Below, one piece after another: positions 10,542 to 22,276 of a DNA stretch of 64,000 bases. The notes beneath the pieces are model-generated. The model searched no databases, was not told where the DNA came from, and saw only the letters and a list, made by a program, of their open reading frames with translations. Origin of the DNA: Saxidomus purpurata (Eukaryota; Mollusca; Bivalvia; Venerida; Veneridae); NCBI GenBank assembly GCA_022818135.1, contig JAFMSR010000035.1, positions 165,822 through 229,821 of the forward strand, read 5' to 3'. A program made the translations under genes and the position numbers. The first letter of the stretch is position 1. The number at the start of each line of letters is the position of its first letter.

Positions 10542-13085
10542 TTATTTGGCCCAAAGCCAAAAGGGGCTTTTTAAAAAAGATACTTTTAATAATATTAAAG
10601 GATTCTTCAAATTATTTTGTTTCAAAAGTCGGGCAAATTTGAATAATAGATATTTTTTTGACTTTTTATTTTCGTAGTATTGTTGTAATACAAGAAGGTC
10701 CTTATAAAATATTTTGGTCGTATTAATATAATTTGAACGCCTGTTACTTAAAAGATATGCTTTGTAAATACTATATGTTAATTGACTAAGTATTACATTA
10801 ATATCCTCATATGTCGTTTTGTATCCGATAACCAGATCTTTCAAACATTTAAATGAGTGATTGATATGTAGTTTTTTGAAGATATTTCGGATATTGTCCC
10901 ATAGGGATCTTACATGTTGGCAATCAAGAAAAAAATGTTCTACGGTTTCTATGTCGTTACAGCAATTACAGTTAGGACTATTTAAGATTTTCCAGGTATA
11001 AAGATTTTCATTTGTTGGGACTATTCTATGAATAATTTTCATTCTTAATTGTTTGATCCTATTGTCAACAATTGCGTTATTAATGATGTAGTAAACACAC
11101 TGCCAGTATATTTTTGTTTTAAATGACTGCTCCCAGTAGCTATGTTGGTATGATTTCTCTATTTTGTTCTTTAGGAAAGTCGTACGTATATTTTTATTAG
11201 TCATAATATCTATTTGTGAGTTTATGTAAATTAGGTTTGTTTTGACTTTTGTCATTATTGAATCATTAGAGTTTATTATGATTTTCCATGCTTTAGGAAT
11301 TGCTTGCTTTATTTTAAAAGTTTCAGTTGCCCAGTTAACTTTATTTTGCAATTTATTCAAGATAATATTTTCATTAATTTTCCCATCTTTTATAATGTCA
11401 TCAACAAAGATAATATTAGAATTGATCCAATTGTCAAGAAATAGTGGTTTTCCTGCATATTTAATATGTTTGTTTCCCCATATGATTTCTTTTCTGATAT
11501 CATAGTATGTCTTTGGCTTTTTAGAATTTAAAATATTATTAAATTCGATATGATATTCTAACATTTCATAATAGAATGGAGACAATGGTATTTTAGTTTT
11601 TGGAAGCGATTTAACGGAGTCGATGTTCATATGGAAGATCAGCAAATCTTTACCAAACTGATTAAGAATTACATTAGGAATAACTTTCCAGTTAGCGCTA
11701 TCGTTTTGTTTTAAGGCTTGAATCCATTTCATTTTCAAAGATTTGCTAAAGGATGCTATGTCGGGTATTTCTAAACCTCCGGTAGATTTCGGCCCTATTA
11801 AAACAGACCTTTTGATTTTTTCTCTTTTACTTGACCAAAGAAACTGAAATATCATTGTGTTAACCTTTGAAATTACATATTTTGGTGTCGGCAATGATTG
11901 AATTAGATACACAAGTTTTGGTAGAAGCAGTGATTTTATAACAGTTGTCTTCCCATAAAATGTTAAAGTTCTACAATTCCATTTATTTATCATAAGTTGA
12001 CATTCCTCTAATTTATTATCCCAATTAAGTCTCTCACATTCTGCATTATTGGTACTAAAATAGACTCCTAGTGCTTTTACATATTTATTAAATTGTATTC
12101 CACAGATCTCAGTTCTGTTATCATTTTTGCATTTTCCGATAAGAATTCCTTCTGTTTTTAACCTGTTTAGCCTTAGCCCAGAATATTTTCCAAAGTTATC
12201 CAGAATTTGCAGTACCTTTGGTAGTTCATCTATATTGTGTAAAAATAATGTTGTATCGTCAGCCAACTGGCTTATTAAAAGTTTTTTTGTTTCTGTGCGT
12301 GTTTTTATTTCAATGCCGGATAAACAATCTGATGATCGGATTTTAACCGCTAGAATTTCAGCGATTAAAATGAATAATAGAGCAGATAGCGGGCATCCTT
12401 GTCTAATACCGCGTGTAACCGAGAAAAAACGAGATTTCCAACCATTGTTAATTACCGAAGAATAAATGTCGTTATAAAGTATTTTAACCCATGTAATAAA
12501 ACTGTTCTTGAAACCAAATTTACGCAAGGCTTCGTACATAAAATTCCATTCTACGGTATCAAAAGCCTTCTTGAAATCGAGAAATAAAACGATGCCTTCT
12601 TTATCTAGAAGCTCCACATACTCAATAACATCCTGAATTTGACGAATATTATAACCGATAAAACGATTTTTTATAAAACCTTGTTGATCCAAGTTGACAA
12701 TTTTGGGTAATACTTTTTGAAGACGCTGTGTCAAAACTCTAGCAAGTATTTTGTAATCAATATTTAATAGTGATATTGGGCGCCAGTTTTCTAGTATAAA
12801 AGTGAAAAAATGCATTGTTTTTGACTTCTTGATAACATATTAGCGCTCATACTTTGTGAATAAGAGTTTAATAACATTTTATTTATCTTGTCCCAAAAAG
12901 CTTGGTAAAATTCAACTGTAAGTCCATCAAGACCCGGACTTTTATTAAGTTTCATATTATCTATTGCGTCAGAACATTCTTGTAAAGTGACAGGTCCTTC
13001 ACATAAATTTGCTTCATCCTGTGATAACATTTTTTTTTAGTGTAATATCATTAAAGTAAAATGATTCATCATTTGTATTAGATTA
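10542..13085 (-). pseudogene. L1/Tx1-like LINE ORF2, 5'-truncated
   Basis: A single uninterrupted 757-codon minus-strand frame (12815-10542) encodes most of a non-LTR retrotransposon polymerase. Seen in order: NWRPISLLN (residue ~10), FLDFKKAFD with the motif A aspartate (~80), RGIRQGCPLSALLF (~135-148), LADDTTLF with both motif C aspartates intact (~184-190), a long C-terminal thumb-like region, and a CNCC...H...C zinc-knuckle (~616-632) before the terminal FWLWAK. Upstream, out of phase, 13030-12791 encodes NKSPGLDGLTVEFY, the block preceding motif A, and in another frame homology continues to about 13085. Two frameshifts (about 12800 and at an A run at 13030) and the missing endonuclease mean this copy is not autonomous. 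The long open frame argues for a fairly recent insertion. Assignment to L1/Tx1 rests on motif flavour only. Confidence 0.9.
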
Positions 13086-13092
13086 GAAATTC

Positions 13093-13329
13093 AATAGTAA
13101 TCTAAAGACTCTTCTGCGAGAAGGTATTTCAAAACCCGATTTTTATGGGGATGTGGTTTACAAACTTCGTAAGATTTTGGGTCATGGCAATTTTCCAACT
13201 GTATTTGCTAAAATTATAAAACGTTTTGTTAAAAGAGGTTACGACCCAACTGTTTTGAGACACACCGCATGTTTGGTGTTCAACCCGTTTACAGTTGGAC
13301 GCTATGCTTCCCTCTTTGATTGTGTCTGA
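13093..13329 (+). pseudogene. C-terminus of a second LINE polymerase
   Basis: A frame without a start codon runs 78 codons to a TGA at 13327-13329. It includes LLREGISKPDFYGDVVYK and KRGYDPTVLRHTACLV, which I recognise as the C-terminal tail of a LINE-type reverse transcriptase common in molluscs and cnidarians. It is truncated at 5', where it meets the oppositely oriented L1-like element, and continues into a typical LINE 3' untranslated region. I am confident it is LINE-derived and less sure of the clade. Confidence 0.7.
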
Positions 13330-13960
13330 CGGAAGAGGGGGAGGACTCTGTGATGGGCAGTTTTTAAATCCCACTGGGACGAAACTGTTTTGATTTCTGT
13401 CCTCTGGCCTGTTTCGTCGGGCCCTTAAGGGTGTTTCTCTTGGTGCTCTGCCTTCTGCAAAGGCATTGAGTACATACGTTTTTTGGTTCTCAAGATTTGC
13501 TTTTTATATATTCATACACGAGCATTTTTGTGTTTTACATACCATGCCTTTTGTTTCCATTGCGTGTGTTAGAGATTCACCTAACAGGGATTACTTTTAT
13601 TTACACTGTCCTGTGACTTTGGAACATGGTGGGGGTAAGAGTGAGGTTGGGTGCGCACCATAAACCGGTTTAAGCCCCCCAGTGGTGTTTTTGCCACTGA
13701 CCGTTCCAAGGCGGTGCCCCACTGTGTTCCTTTTAATTGTTCGTTTTGTCCTCGTGTGTTTGCTTTGTATGCTAGTGTGTGTTGGTAGTGTGTGTGTGTG
13801 TGTGTGTCTGTGTCTGTGTCTGTGTCTGTCTGTGTGTGTGTGTGTGTGTCTGTGTGTGTGTTGGTGGTGTGCACTTCTGGGTGCTATGGGGCTCGTTTTG
13901 GGGAGGCTGCGTTTTTGGTATATGGCATTCCCTGTTTGATATTATTTTTGTTCCTATATG
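13330..13960 (+). mobile_element. LINE 3' untranslated region with TG microsatellite
   Basis: Follows the LINE stop codon directly. Three landmarks recur in reverse orientation at 31430-31760: GGTTGGGTGCGCACCATAAA (13646), GTTTTTGCCACTGACCG (13686) and the terminus GCATTCCCTGTTTGATATTA (13925). A TG/TCTG-repeat array at 13788-13862 sits inside the element between those landmarks, so the microsatellite travels with the retrotransposon. The 3' end lies just after ATTATTTTTGTT at about 13956. Confidence 0.8.
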
Positions 13961-14110
13961 TATCAATGTCCGTAGCTGACTTAAAATCACTGTTACAGTA
14001 ATAGTGTCTACATACTTGTTTGATACATACCAAATACTACTTAGATAAGATAAAACACAAATTAGTGCCTCATTTTGATTTCAAAATTTAAAGGAGAGTC
14101 TGGTGAATAA

Positions 14111-15340
14111 ATGTCAACATTAGAGCTGCAAAATCAGCTTGCAAGTGACTCTAGTCCTCAGTCTGGTGAACGAATAGAAACTGGGTTTCAAAAGGAGCAC
14201 AATAGCAATGACGGCGAAACAAACACTCGACTAAAATTTAGTGCAAGTGAGTCAAAATACGATGCTTCAGAGCAGAATACGAAAAGAAGGAACAATGGAC
14301 ATGGAATGAGAGTGTTCTCCAAACTTAATCGATAATGGAAAACCAATACACGTTATTTTCTTAGTCTGGATCTTTCAATTCGATAAATGAACAATCTGAA
14401 CAAAATGAAATGTCAAGAAGATAAAGTGGAACCAGTATCAAAAAAAGTGTGCCGACACATATTTTGCAGCGAATGCAACCTCTGCTTTCATAAGTCTAAA
14501 ACAGACTTATGCAAAACATGCCACATATTTATTGAGAATAAGAAATGATAGAGCTGCATACAAGGAGATAGCAGTCAAGAAATAAAAAAGATAGCGAACA
14601 GACAAAGGCAAAGCAAAACAAACGAGTATGTGGAGCAACGTTTGACCTGGAAGCCGTACTGCAAGCCCCTTGTTCAAATGTTTCTCAATCATTTCACAAC
14701 AGTAAGCTTAATAGTCATAACCTGATCTTCTTCAGTTTGGCTGATGCAAAAGGCACATGTTATGGTTGGAATGAGACTCATGGTCACAGCTTGGGCGTTA
14801 TTACTGAATGCATTACCGAAATGTGTGAAGTATGTTATTTTGTAGCCTGGCTATTGCTCTACCAGGAATAGAAACCAGTTTTCAGCATCAGGTTTGCTTT
14901 ATTCCGTAACAAAACATCAGCAAATTGACATAATTGAACAAAATTCCATTAATTAGGACAATTCAAATTGAGTGCGAACCCATGCATTCTGTCATTTAAT
15001 ATGTACGAAAAGGCAATGTTTCTCTACCGGATACTATTTTTTAAAAGATGAGAAGGAACAATTCATATGTAGTTGCACCTTTTATAACTTCAAAAGGTTA
15101 ACGAAAAACACGTACAAAACATCAAGACTTTCTCGAATGGAAATAAGATTGACTGGTCCAAGGTTTAAGGCTAAGAGTAGCACAATGTCATCCAGATCAT
15201 AATTTTGAGAAGTAGCATACCTTTAACAACACGGATTTTCAATGTATGAATATTAAAAGATTGCCAAAGAAATTCAAGGAAAACCTAGCAGTCTCCTGCA
15301 AAGCAGAGTGATTTATGCAAAACTTATTCCAGAAATGTAA
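14111..15340 (+). pseudogene. Broken copy of a multi-copy zinc-binding, transposon-associated protein family
   Basis: Pieces in several plus-strand frames resemble a large uncharacterised family abundant in molluscs and cnidarians, probably transposon-derived. Around 14446-14520 a cysteine-rich stretch reads VCRHIFCSECNLCFHK then CKTCHIF. Near 14630 VCGATFDLEAVLQAPCS matches the family's FDL block, followed by NLIFFSLADAKGTCYGWNE (about 14715-14785). Near 14865 RNRNQFSASGLLYSVTKHQQ corresponds to the family's conserved GQNRN region, but the acidic and glycine residues before it are gone. Lysine-rich remnants continue to about 15340. Many stops and frameshifts make it non-functional. The 74-codon frame 14111-14335 may be its N-terminus. 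Family recognition is from memory of motifs, so the name stays open. Confidence 0.55.
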
Positions 15341-17384
15341 TGGTCTTTTTTATGAGAATCTTCCAATTAGTAACTAGACATGGATGGTGATGAGAAAATA
15401 GACACTGATTGAGAATTAAGAGTCATCTGAAATAAACTAACACGAAAATGTATCGAACGGTGTTTGTAATTATTGTGTTGATGATACAGACATATCTAGA
15501 AATACCGAAAACATTCATTTAATTTGTTTGCAGATTCAACTGGTTGTGAAGTCCACAACTGTTAAGTTCTCTACTGTTGTTGAACCCTTTTGGCAGTCAT
15601 ATTATATAACGCAAATAATGTTCTCAAAATAGGCATTCAATAGCTCTATATAGACGGTGAATAATCTTTATTTCTTATCATACTAAGTATTGTAATGTAT
15701 TTTTTCTTTGCGCGATCATTGTGCGCTGATTTCGTTTTATTCTTCAGACAAAATAGCATTGTTTTCTGTCAACTGTAATGGAAAAATGTTGACTAAGTTT
15801 AATACAGCAGGCTTTCAGAATGACTCCTAAATAGGATTTAAACCAGCGATGTGTCGCTGTCAAATATGTTTCAGTCTCATATTTTTACACATATCTTATA
15901 ATAAAATGGCACACAACACTACTCACAATATTTAAGTTGTTACCTAGTACACATTGCAAAGTACTATATGTTTTAAGAGACACATTTATTTGCTTGTAGG
16001 GGGTACGTAGACTTACAGAAACTTAAGCGTAAGTAACAAGTTTGTCTCAGTTTGCGTCTTTTAAACAAAGTGAATGCAATGTTCTTATTTTCATTCGGAT
16101 ACCAATTTGCGTTCAACCGAACTGAAAAAAACCCCGATCATTTCCGTAGTTACGAGATTTTAATTTAACCACACGAAGATCCATTTGGCTTTCATAATAA
16201 ATGGTGTAATTTCCTCCATGAAATATTCATATTTAATTTCAAGTTTGGAGCATATAACATAATCATCTGTCTCTACTTTTAACGGTGCTTTTATTAATTT
16301 TACGTCGTTATAGTGTGTTTGATTATACTCAGAAGTATAGCTGTAGTTAAATCAATTTCAAATTCAGACTTAATCATTGACAATCTGTTAATAGTTCCAT
16401 ATCCTTCAAATAGGTTGGCTCAATATTTAACGTTTTATTGAAACTGGGTAACATTTGGATCTTGTCCTTTTTTTCGGAGGAGGAGGGCGGATTAGGTAGT
16501 CTCCGGACACCAATACAGATATAACAAATAATATACAAATCCATAGTTGGATGCAGCAACGTGTTACAATATGATACGTATAAAAGTGTGGATATATTCA
16601 ACTAATACCCTAATGGGTATAGGAGATCTCACTGGCACTTAAAGAGAGTGTGGCGGTGTCATGAAAGTGTGGTCTTTTTATAAAGCTGTTTACAATTTCT
16701 CAAAATATCATTATCATTGTCAAGTATTTTAGCTGATTAGGCCGGGCACATTGTCAACACGTGTATGTTTCTCTGGCAATATGAAGCCTACATGCCCTGT
16801 GTAGTAAATGTGGTTAAAAAAGTTGTATACCGGTTAAACAATTCGTTTTGTTCACGGGGTAGGATTGTTGCTTCATTGCAGGGGGGGGTTTGCCCACATT
16901 TTGAACTTGACCTGTTTCCCTGTGTCAACTTCCCGCACTATAACTATGGTTCACAAAAAATGTTTTAAAAATAACTATCTTCTGAACAGAGTTTGCACTG
17001 TTCTTAAAAGTGCATAGTGGCCAAATGATAGACAATCATCAAATCAGATTCAAATATGAGCCAAATGTCATTAAGATCAACATTCTGGTTCCGTAAGATT
17101 ATGTCAAAAGATAACTCCTGTAGTGTTAAAAAATGCTTTCCGATGACCTGTCATGGCAGGCTGTTGAAATCCTAACATTAATACGGGTCTCATTTCGCGC
17201 CTTTAAATAATCAGCACTGTTAGTGATAAATATTGTTCAAGTTGAATGAGCAGTGAATTGCTGTGAACTGCATTTTGAGAAATTGGAAGAAAAGAGCATG
17301 ATAACGATTCGCACCAATCGTCATGCTTGTCAATCGGACCTATTATGCTTATCGAGCAGACGTGTTTTTGTTTATGATTGATTG
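15341..17384. other. Unannotated AT-rich stretch
   Basis: Short frames at 16374-16601 (minus) and 16765-16968 (plus) have no recognisable features. No element ends, tRNA-like boxes or duplications with other parts of the window were found between the pseudogene and the start of the right-hand segmental duplication. Confidence 0.5.
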
Positions 17385-17690
17385 ATGGTCAATAATTGGT
17401 TTCTCGTGTGCATTTTAACTTTCAGGTATGAGTAACCTAAACGCACGTAAATGCCGAGTTGAAGTACTCTACGAGTGAATTTATCACACTATTGTAAATT
17501 AACGTGAAAAAATGATGGACGGTTATCTTGTATTCTGTATTGATGTTGTGTTATGTATAATATAAAATGAGCAAATTATATTTTTCCAGAAATAAAACTC
17601 AACGGTTCTCAATGTGATTTTGATGAAGTAAATTACATATTAGGTCCGAGTGATGCAAATTTGATATTTTGACTAGGTTGATAAAGCTAG
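17385..17690 (+). repeat. Left segmental duplication, block 1 (right copy)
   Basis: Counterpart of 20-260, direct orientation. It begins with CAATAATTGGTTTCTCG and ends around GAGTGATGCAAATTTGATAT. The right copy is somewhat longer through small insertions. Divergence is high, so the boundaries are approximate. Confidence 0.6.
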
Positions 17691-18289
17691 AGTTATAATA
17701 TATTTGTCAGGCTTAATATGTCCCTCTTTTGAGAGCACTGTATAACTCCTGCATTTCAGTGGGGTTTTTCACCGATTTGATTATTCTCGGATTTTATACA
17801 ATTGTCAATTTTTGAAAATATGTGATATATTGATGGGAAAAGACGAGTGAGACCCAATTTCGACCCAAGGACCATAATTTGAACAATCATGCCCACTATG
17901 TTAATACACACCAACTATCTAAGTTCTTGGCAATATCTTATAAAACAATATTTTTTTAAGTATTTCTTTATACAACCAGGGACCCATGGAGCAGGGCCAG
18001 TTGTAACATAAGGGTTATGCTTTAACAAAAATGAAAGAGGACCATCACACAACGCTACACGCCAAACATGTAAGCTCCAACAAGAGGATTTTTAAAAGAA
18101 AAATACTATATATTTCTATACCCGGGATGGGCCAATTTGGACCCCACTTCTGACATAATTCATAAACACTTATCGTGATACACATATTAATACTAATATT
18201 AATACTTCAAACAACTTACTCAAATTCAAAAATCATTGTACAACGTATGACTAGTAACTATATTGAAAAATAGAATAATGATAGAGACA

Positions 18290-18671
18290 CTTTTTTGAAC
18301 AACGGAAAATTGGATACATACGTCTTTTAAAAGAGAAAAATATTTATCTCTCACCCAGTTCAGACAAAGACAAATCATTTGCAAATTTATAATTAGTTTG
18401 CATAGTTTAAAAATTGAAACAGGTAGATCAAAAAATATAGACAGACTGTTCCACATGTAATGTTATAGAAAATGAAATGCACTTTTTGACCGAATGTTCT
18501 GTTAACAAAGATCTTAGACAAAAATTAATTGCATCTGTTACAAATTATAATATTCATGTTAACCAGTATGTTACAAAACAATTATTTCATTGGATAATTA
18601 CATTGGAAAACACTGAATTTTTACAAGAATTTGCATCTTTTTTGTCACAAAGTTTTGATAGAAGAGTTTAA
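18290..18671 (+). pseudogene. LINE polymerase C-terminal fragment
   Basis: Three consecutive plus-strand frames encode the end of a LINE polymerase. GKLDTY (about 18305) is followed after a frameshift near 18321 by REKYLSLTQFRQRQ and LHSLKIETGRSKNID (18341-18445). A two-base loss near 18448 shifts into STCNVIENEMHFLTECSVNK (18450-18510), the C..C...H....C zinc-knuckle typical of these proteins, and the frame runs to a stop at 18669-18671. The RT catalytic domain is missing. Together with the 3' tail ending near 19120 it forms one 5'-truncated insertion. Confidence 0.85.
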
Positions 18672-19125
18672 AACCATATCTCCATGCACAAATAATAAAT
18701 GCATATTAAATATATTTATATTTATGGAATAGTATCCGTTCCAGCGCCATTCATCGTGTAATAAACAATGCTTTGTTGTTTGTTTGAGGATGGCGGCGCT
18801 GAAATGGATATTATACCAACTATAACTTAAATTAATCTGACATTACAAAGGGTGAATATTTTCTATGACTATGTTTATTTACCTCATATTGTTTTGTCTT
18901 TTTATTATTTGTATAACATACAGAGGAATTCAAATCTTGAGTTATGTTATAACTATTACTAGAATATTATGAAGCATGCTTTTTTGTTGTTCTACAATCA
19001 AACAAATCATATACATGTATGTAATTGTTAAAATGTGCTATGTGTGTTTGTCTTTGCATTGATTTTATACCCGAGAGGGTCCATTAATTGGAAATAAAAA
19101 TATTTTATTCTATTATATCTATTCT
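18672..19125 (+). mobile_element. LINE 3' untranslated region and tail
   Basis: The region downstream of the LINE stop ends with ACCCGAGAGGGTCCATTAAT and then AAATAAAAATATTTTATTCT (about 19090-19109), followed by decayed ATTCT-like repeats, a form typical of 3' termini in mollusc LINEs. An imperfect inverted repeat (18729-18755 with 18788-18815) lies inside it. Confidence 0.6.
18729..18815. repeat. Imperfect inverted repeat around AGCGCC core
   Basis: The left arm contains AGTATCCGTTCCAGCGCC and the right arm is its reverse complement with about five mismatches (GGCGCTGAAATGGATATTAT). The arms are about 27 bases with a 32-base spacer. It could be a small foldback or MITE, or a structured part of the LINE 3' region. 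Confidence 0.6.
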
Positions 19126-19644
19126 GATAGAGGTCTACTTGACACTATTGTGGTATGCATGGATTAGAATTCTTTAAACAACTTTGGACGGAAGGTCGAC
19201 AAACAACGTGTGAAGGACACCGAACGGTAAACGATCATATCAACTCAATCTGGCACTTTGTGGCGGGTGAGCTTAAAAGCAATCTAGCTCCCATTAGAGA
19301 AAACCAGTGTAACTTGATCAACGGGCAAATTCACTCGTTTTGAAATTGAAACACCTTAACATACAGCAAGCGTAAGCCCTAAAATAGGGCGAAATTCCTA
19401 GGCATGAATGCGTTAGTCAATAATTATGCATCTCTCCTCCACGCTACCAGGACTGTGATATCACAAACGATGAGGCCTTCAAAGACGAAGACCACAAAAA
19501 CATCGACGTGACATAACTGCCACAATACAAGAAGCAAAGCAGATTCAATAGATGATGTAGTAAAAATCTATAGGATTCAATAGACGGAAAGCATTCAGAT
19601 GCTATTTCATTTCAAATTGTTCATAAATAATAATAAATATTTTT

Positions 19645-20240
19645 CTTAATTTACACTACATAAATTTTGTATCATTGCGAAACAAATGACTGACTTTGTT
19701 TCTTTGAACATAGAATATGTTATATGTAGATCACGTTTAATATCGTATTCGCCATTTGAATTATGAAACTATTTCATGATTGATTTGACGTCGAATTTGT
19801 CTTGAACTATTTGTACTAGGAAAACATTGAGCCGTAATCAGCATTTTTATGAAGCGTGTCCCGTTGCAAAACCAAATGATGACGAACAGTTTATTCCTCA
19901 AAGGATTTTGTAGGAATGGTAAGTAATAACTATTGACCGAAACATCTTGACTGGTGTCTTTTATTTTGTAGAAGCGATTCACAACAGATGTATTACCCAC
20001 ACACTATTGTATCATTACGTAATGGAAAATGGCCAGGGGGCTCATGCAATGCAAATAATGTTTTTTTGTAGACAGTTATGACACCTAAAGACAACTTTTT
20101 TAGCTCGACTTCATTAAAGCTCCATACGAAAGTAAGAAATAGAATAAATAACGAATTTCGATACTAGAGTCATATGTGATTGAATGTGTGATTATATCAA
20201 TGGATTGCAGCAAAATGAGTTTATGAAACATTGTATAAAA
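19645..20240 (+). repeat. Left segmental duplication, block 2 (right copy)
   Basis: Counterpart of 1590-2340 in direct orientation. The alignment is broken by short indels, and the copy is about 150 bases shorter. The reading frame present in the left copy is interrupted here. Confidence 0.75.
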
Positions 20241-22270
20241 GAACAAATGCATAGTAATTATTCTTTATGTGAGTGACCATGGGTTATGACCACAGAAAAT
20301 ATGTCAACTTGGTTGCCATTTTGCAGTGTGAATTGTGTGAACTTCTTTTCTTTCATAACAGGCTCAGTCGACACGTTGTATTCTGAAATTGAAAGAAGAT
20401 CAACTCAGAAACATGTAAGATTTCTTTCGAACCGGAGTCCTAGAATGGAAACAAGGACTAAATACGAGAGAAGTTCAAACAACTTATGTTAAGTCAAAGA
20501 ACATGTTATTGTCACTGCATCTCATAGCAAAATAAATAATACAAAGGCGTTCATGTAAACCAAACATGCAAGACTATGCAATATAAACAAATATCGTTTA
20601 GCTCTAACAACGACTCGTCCAAAAAAGGATTGTAGTACATCTTGGATCATCAAAATCTGCCCTTGATGTGCATGAACTACTAGATACATGGCTGGTATGG
20701 TTGGGCGCTCTTTTCTAGCAAGCTGTACGCCAATTCAAATTTAACAAAATATTCTGAAAATAAATTGTATGAAACATGATCTCAAACATAAATATGCATT
20801 GCACTAAAACAGTAATGCCCGCTGCATGGAAAACAATTTTAAAATCAAATGATATACGCAAGACAAACGTAAAAACGTTGGCAATATTCATCGAGGGTAA
20901 CAAACAATTTAATTACATGAATAAAAAACAATATGTGTCGTAATTGAACTCCGTATTTAAGTAACTTTTGTGAACAGGTATTCTACCATATTATTAACTG
21001 GAACAGTGCTACGAATTTTATGATGCTACAAGTTTGTTTACTTAGAAAAATCCTTTCTGCTACCAATGCAATAAATAAGGCGAACACGATCATAGTGTCA
21101 TCAAATTGAGGCTGTCGTTCTCAGCCTGGCCTTTTGCTTATGATATTAGAAGTTTTCAAAATGTGGTATTTCAAAAAATAGACTTCCCATTGACTGAAAG
21201 TCATTGGTTCGAGCTTCGCTACCGACAATGACCTTAGACCCCTCTCGGTGTCAAAATGTCATTATTGACATCTAAATGCTGCTCAGCAGTAGACATCATG
21301 ATAGCATTCAGTATTAGTATGTCTCTTCAGACTATCAACACGTTTTGTTTAGCAATATTGACGAAACTTGAGTAAGTTTGATATGTAGCTGTAACAAGAT
21401 TGATTCCTGTTCCTGCTATACACTTTTTATCACATGAAATTTATTCTTCGTGCAATACTTGCTAAGGTGTTGTCTTTCAAGACTAAAGAAGACAAAAAGT
21501 TCACCAGGATCAGATCGGAGTATTGCGGTTAAATGGTATGAGATTGTCATATGTTGCACATCTTCATGTACATGTAAGATACTTCATTTTATCAGGGCAT
21601 TTTACAAATGGTCCTAACTGTAAATTTTAAGGTTACAGAGAGAAACAAGTTGCAATTGATATAAAGCATACACGATAGTCGTTTACACCAGTCATTTTCT
21701 TCTTCTAGGCTAGAAGCGTACACACCAATAGTTAGGTATAACCCATTAGATGCTTTTTAAAAGCAGATAACTGTTAAAATTTATATTGTATCATTATTAA
21801 AGTATAAACATACAAAACTGATAAGTATATTTAACTCAGTAATCAGTTTCTTATTTTAGTCAGTTGTTATCAGATTTAGCTGACAATCTTGCGTGTGGAT
21901 TGAATATACAGCATTAATTAATGGGTTTCCATGCTCATAAGTGACCTGGTTTTTATGGCTCATTAGTGACCTGGTTTCTATGGAAGTCCACGAGTATCAT
22001 AACTCACTTCATACCCGCATAGAAGACGAGGAAATCAAGACTCAAATTGTTTTCATTGTTTCTTTCTGTGGCATTTTCGTAGTAGATTCACTTAATTGTG
22101 TAGGAAATGAATTTATTTTGTCCACATTCGCTGATTTACGGTTAAAAGGCACGTGTCAAAGATAAAAAGTAGCATGGCTCCTATTGTAAGGACGCGACTT
22201 CTACGCTTGAATGTATTTGTGTCATGATGGTTTTTCTGTTTTATTTGCTCTACTGGACAAAGTTCTGCCG
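20241..22270. other. Unannotated AT-rich stretch
   Basis: No gene recognised. A B-box-like word GGTTCGAGC occurs near 21207 without a good A box upstream. A 24-base tandem pair (AGTGACCTGGTTT at 21939 and 21966) is present. The remaining frames are short and featureless. Confidence 0.45.
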
Positions 22271-22276
22271 TTGTTT

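Noticed and set aside
10542..12587. Plus-strand frames at 11242-11505, 12127-12465 and 12399-12587
   Set aside because: They are antisense shadows of the L1-like polymerase frame.
13581..14001. Several frames rich in C-V or T-H dipeptides
   Set aside because: They are translations of the TG/CA microsatellite inside a LINE 3' region in different phases.
21190..21230. Possible tRNA-like element with GGTTCGAGC
   Set aside because: The B-box word is good but no acceptable A box lies 40-60 bases upstream, so it is not listed as a SINE.
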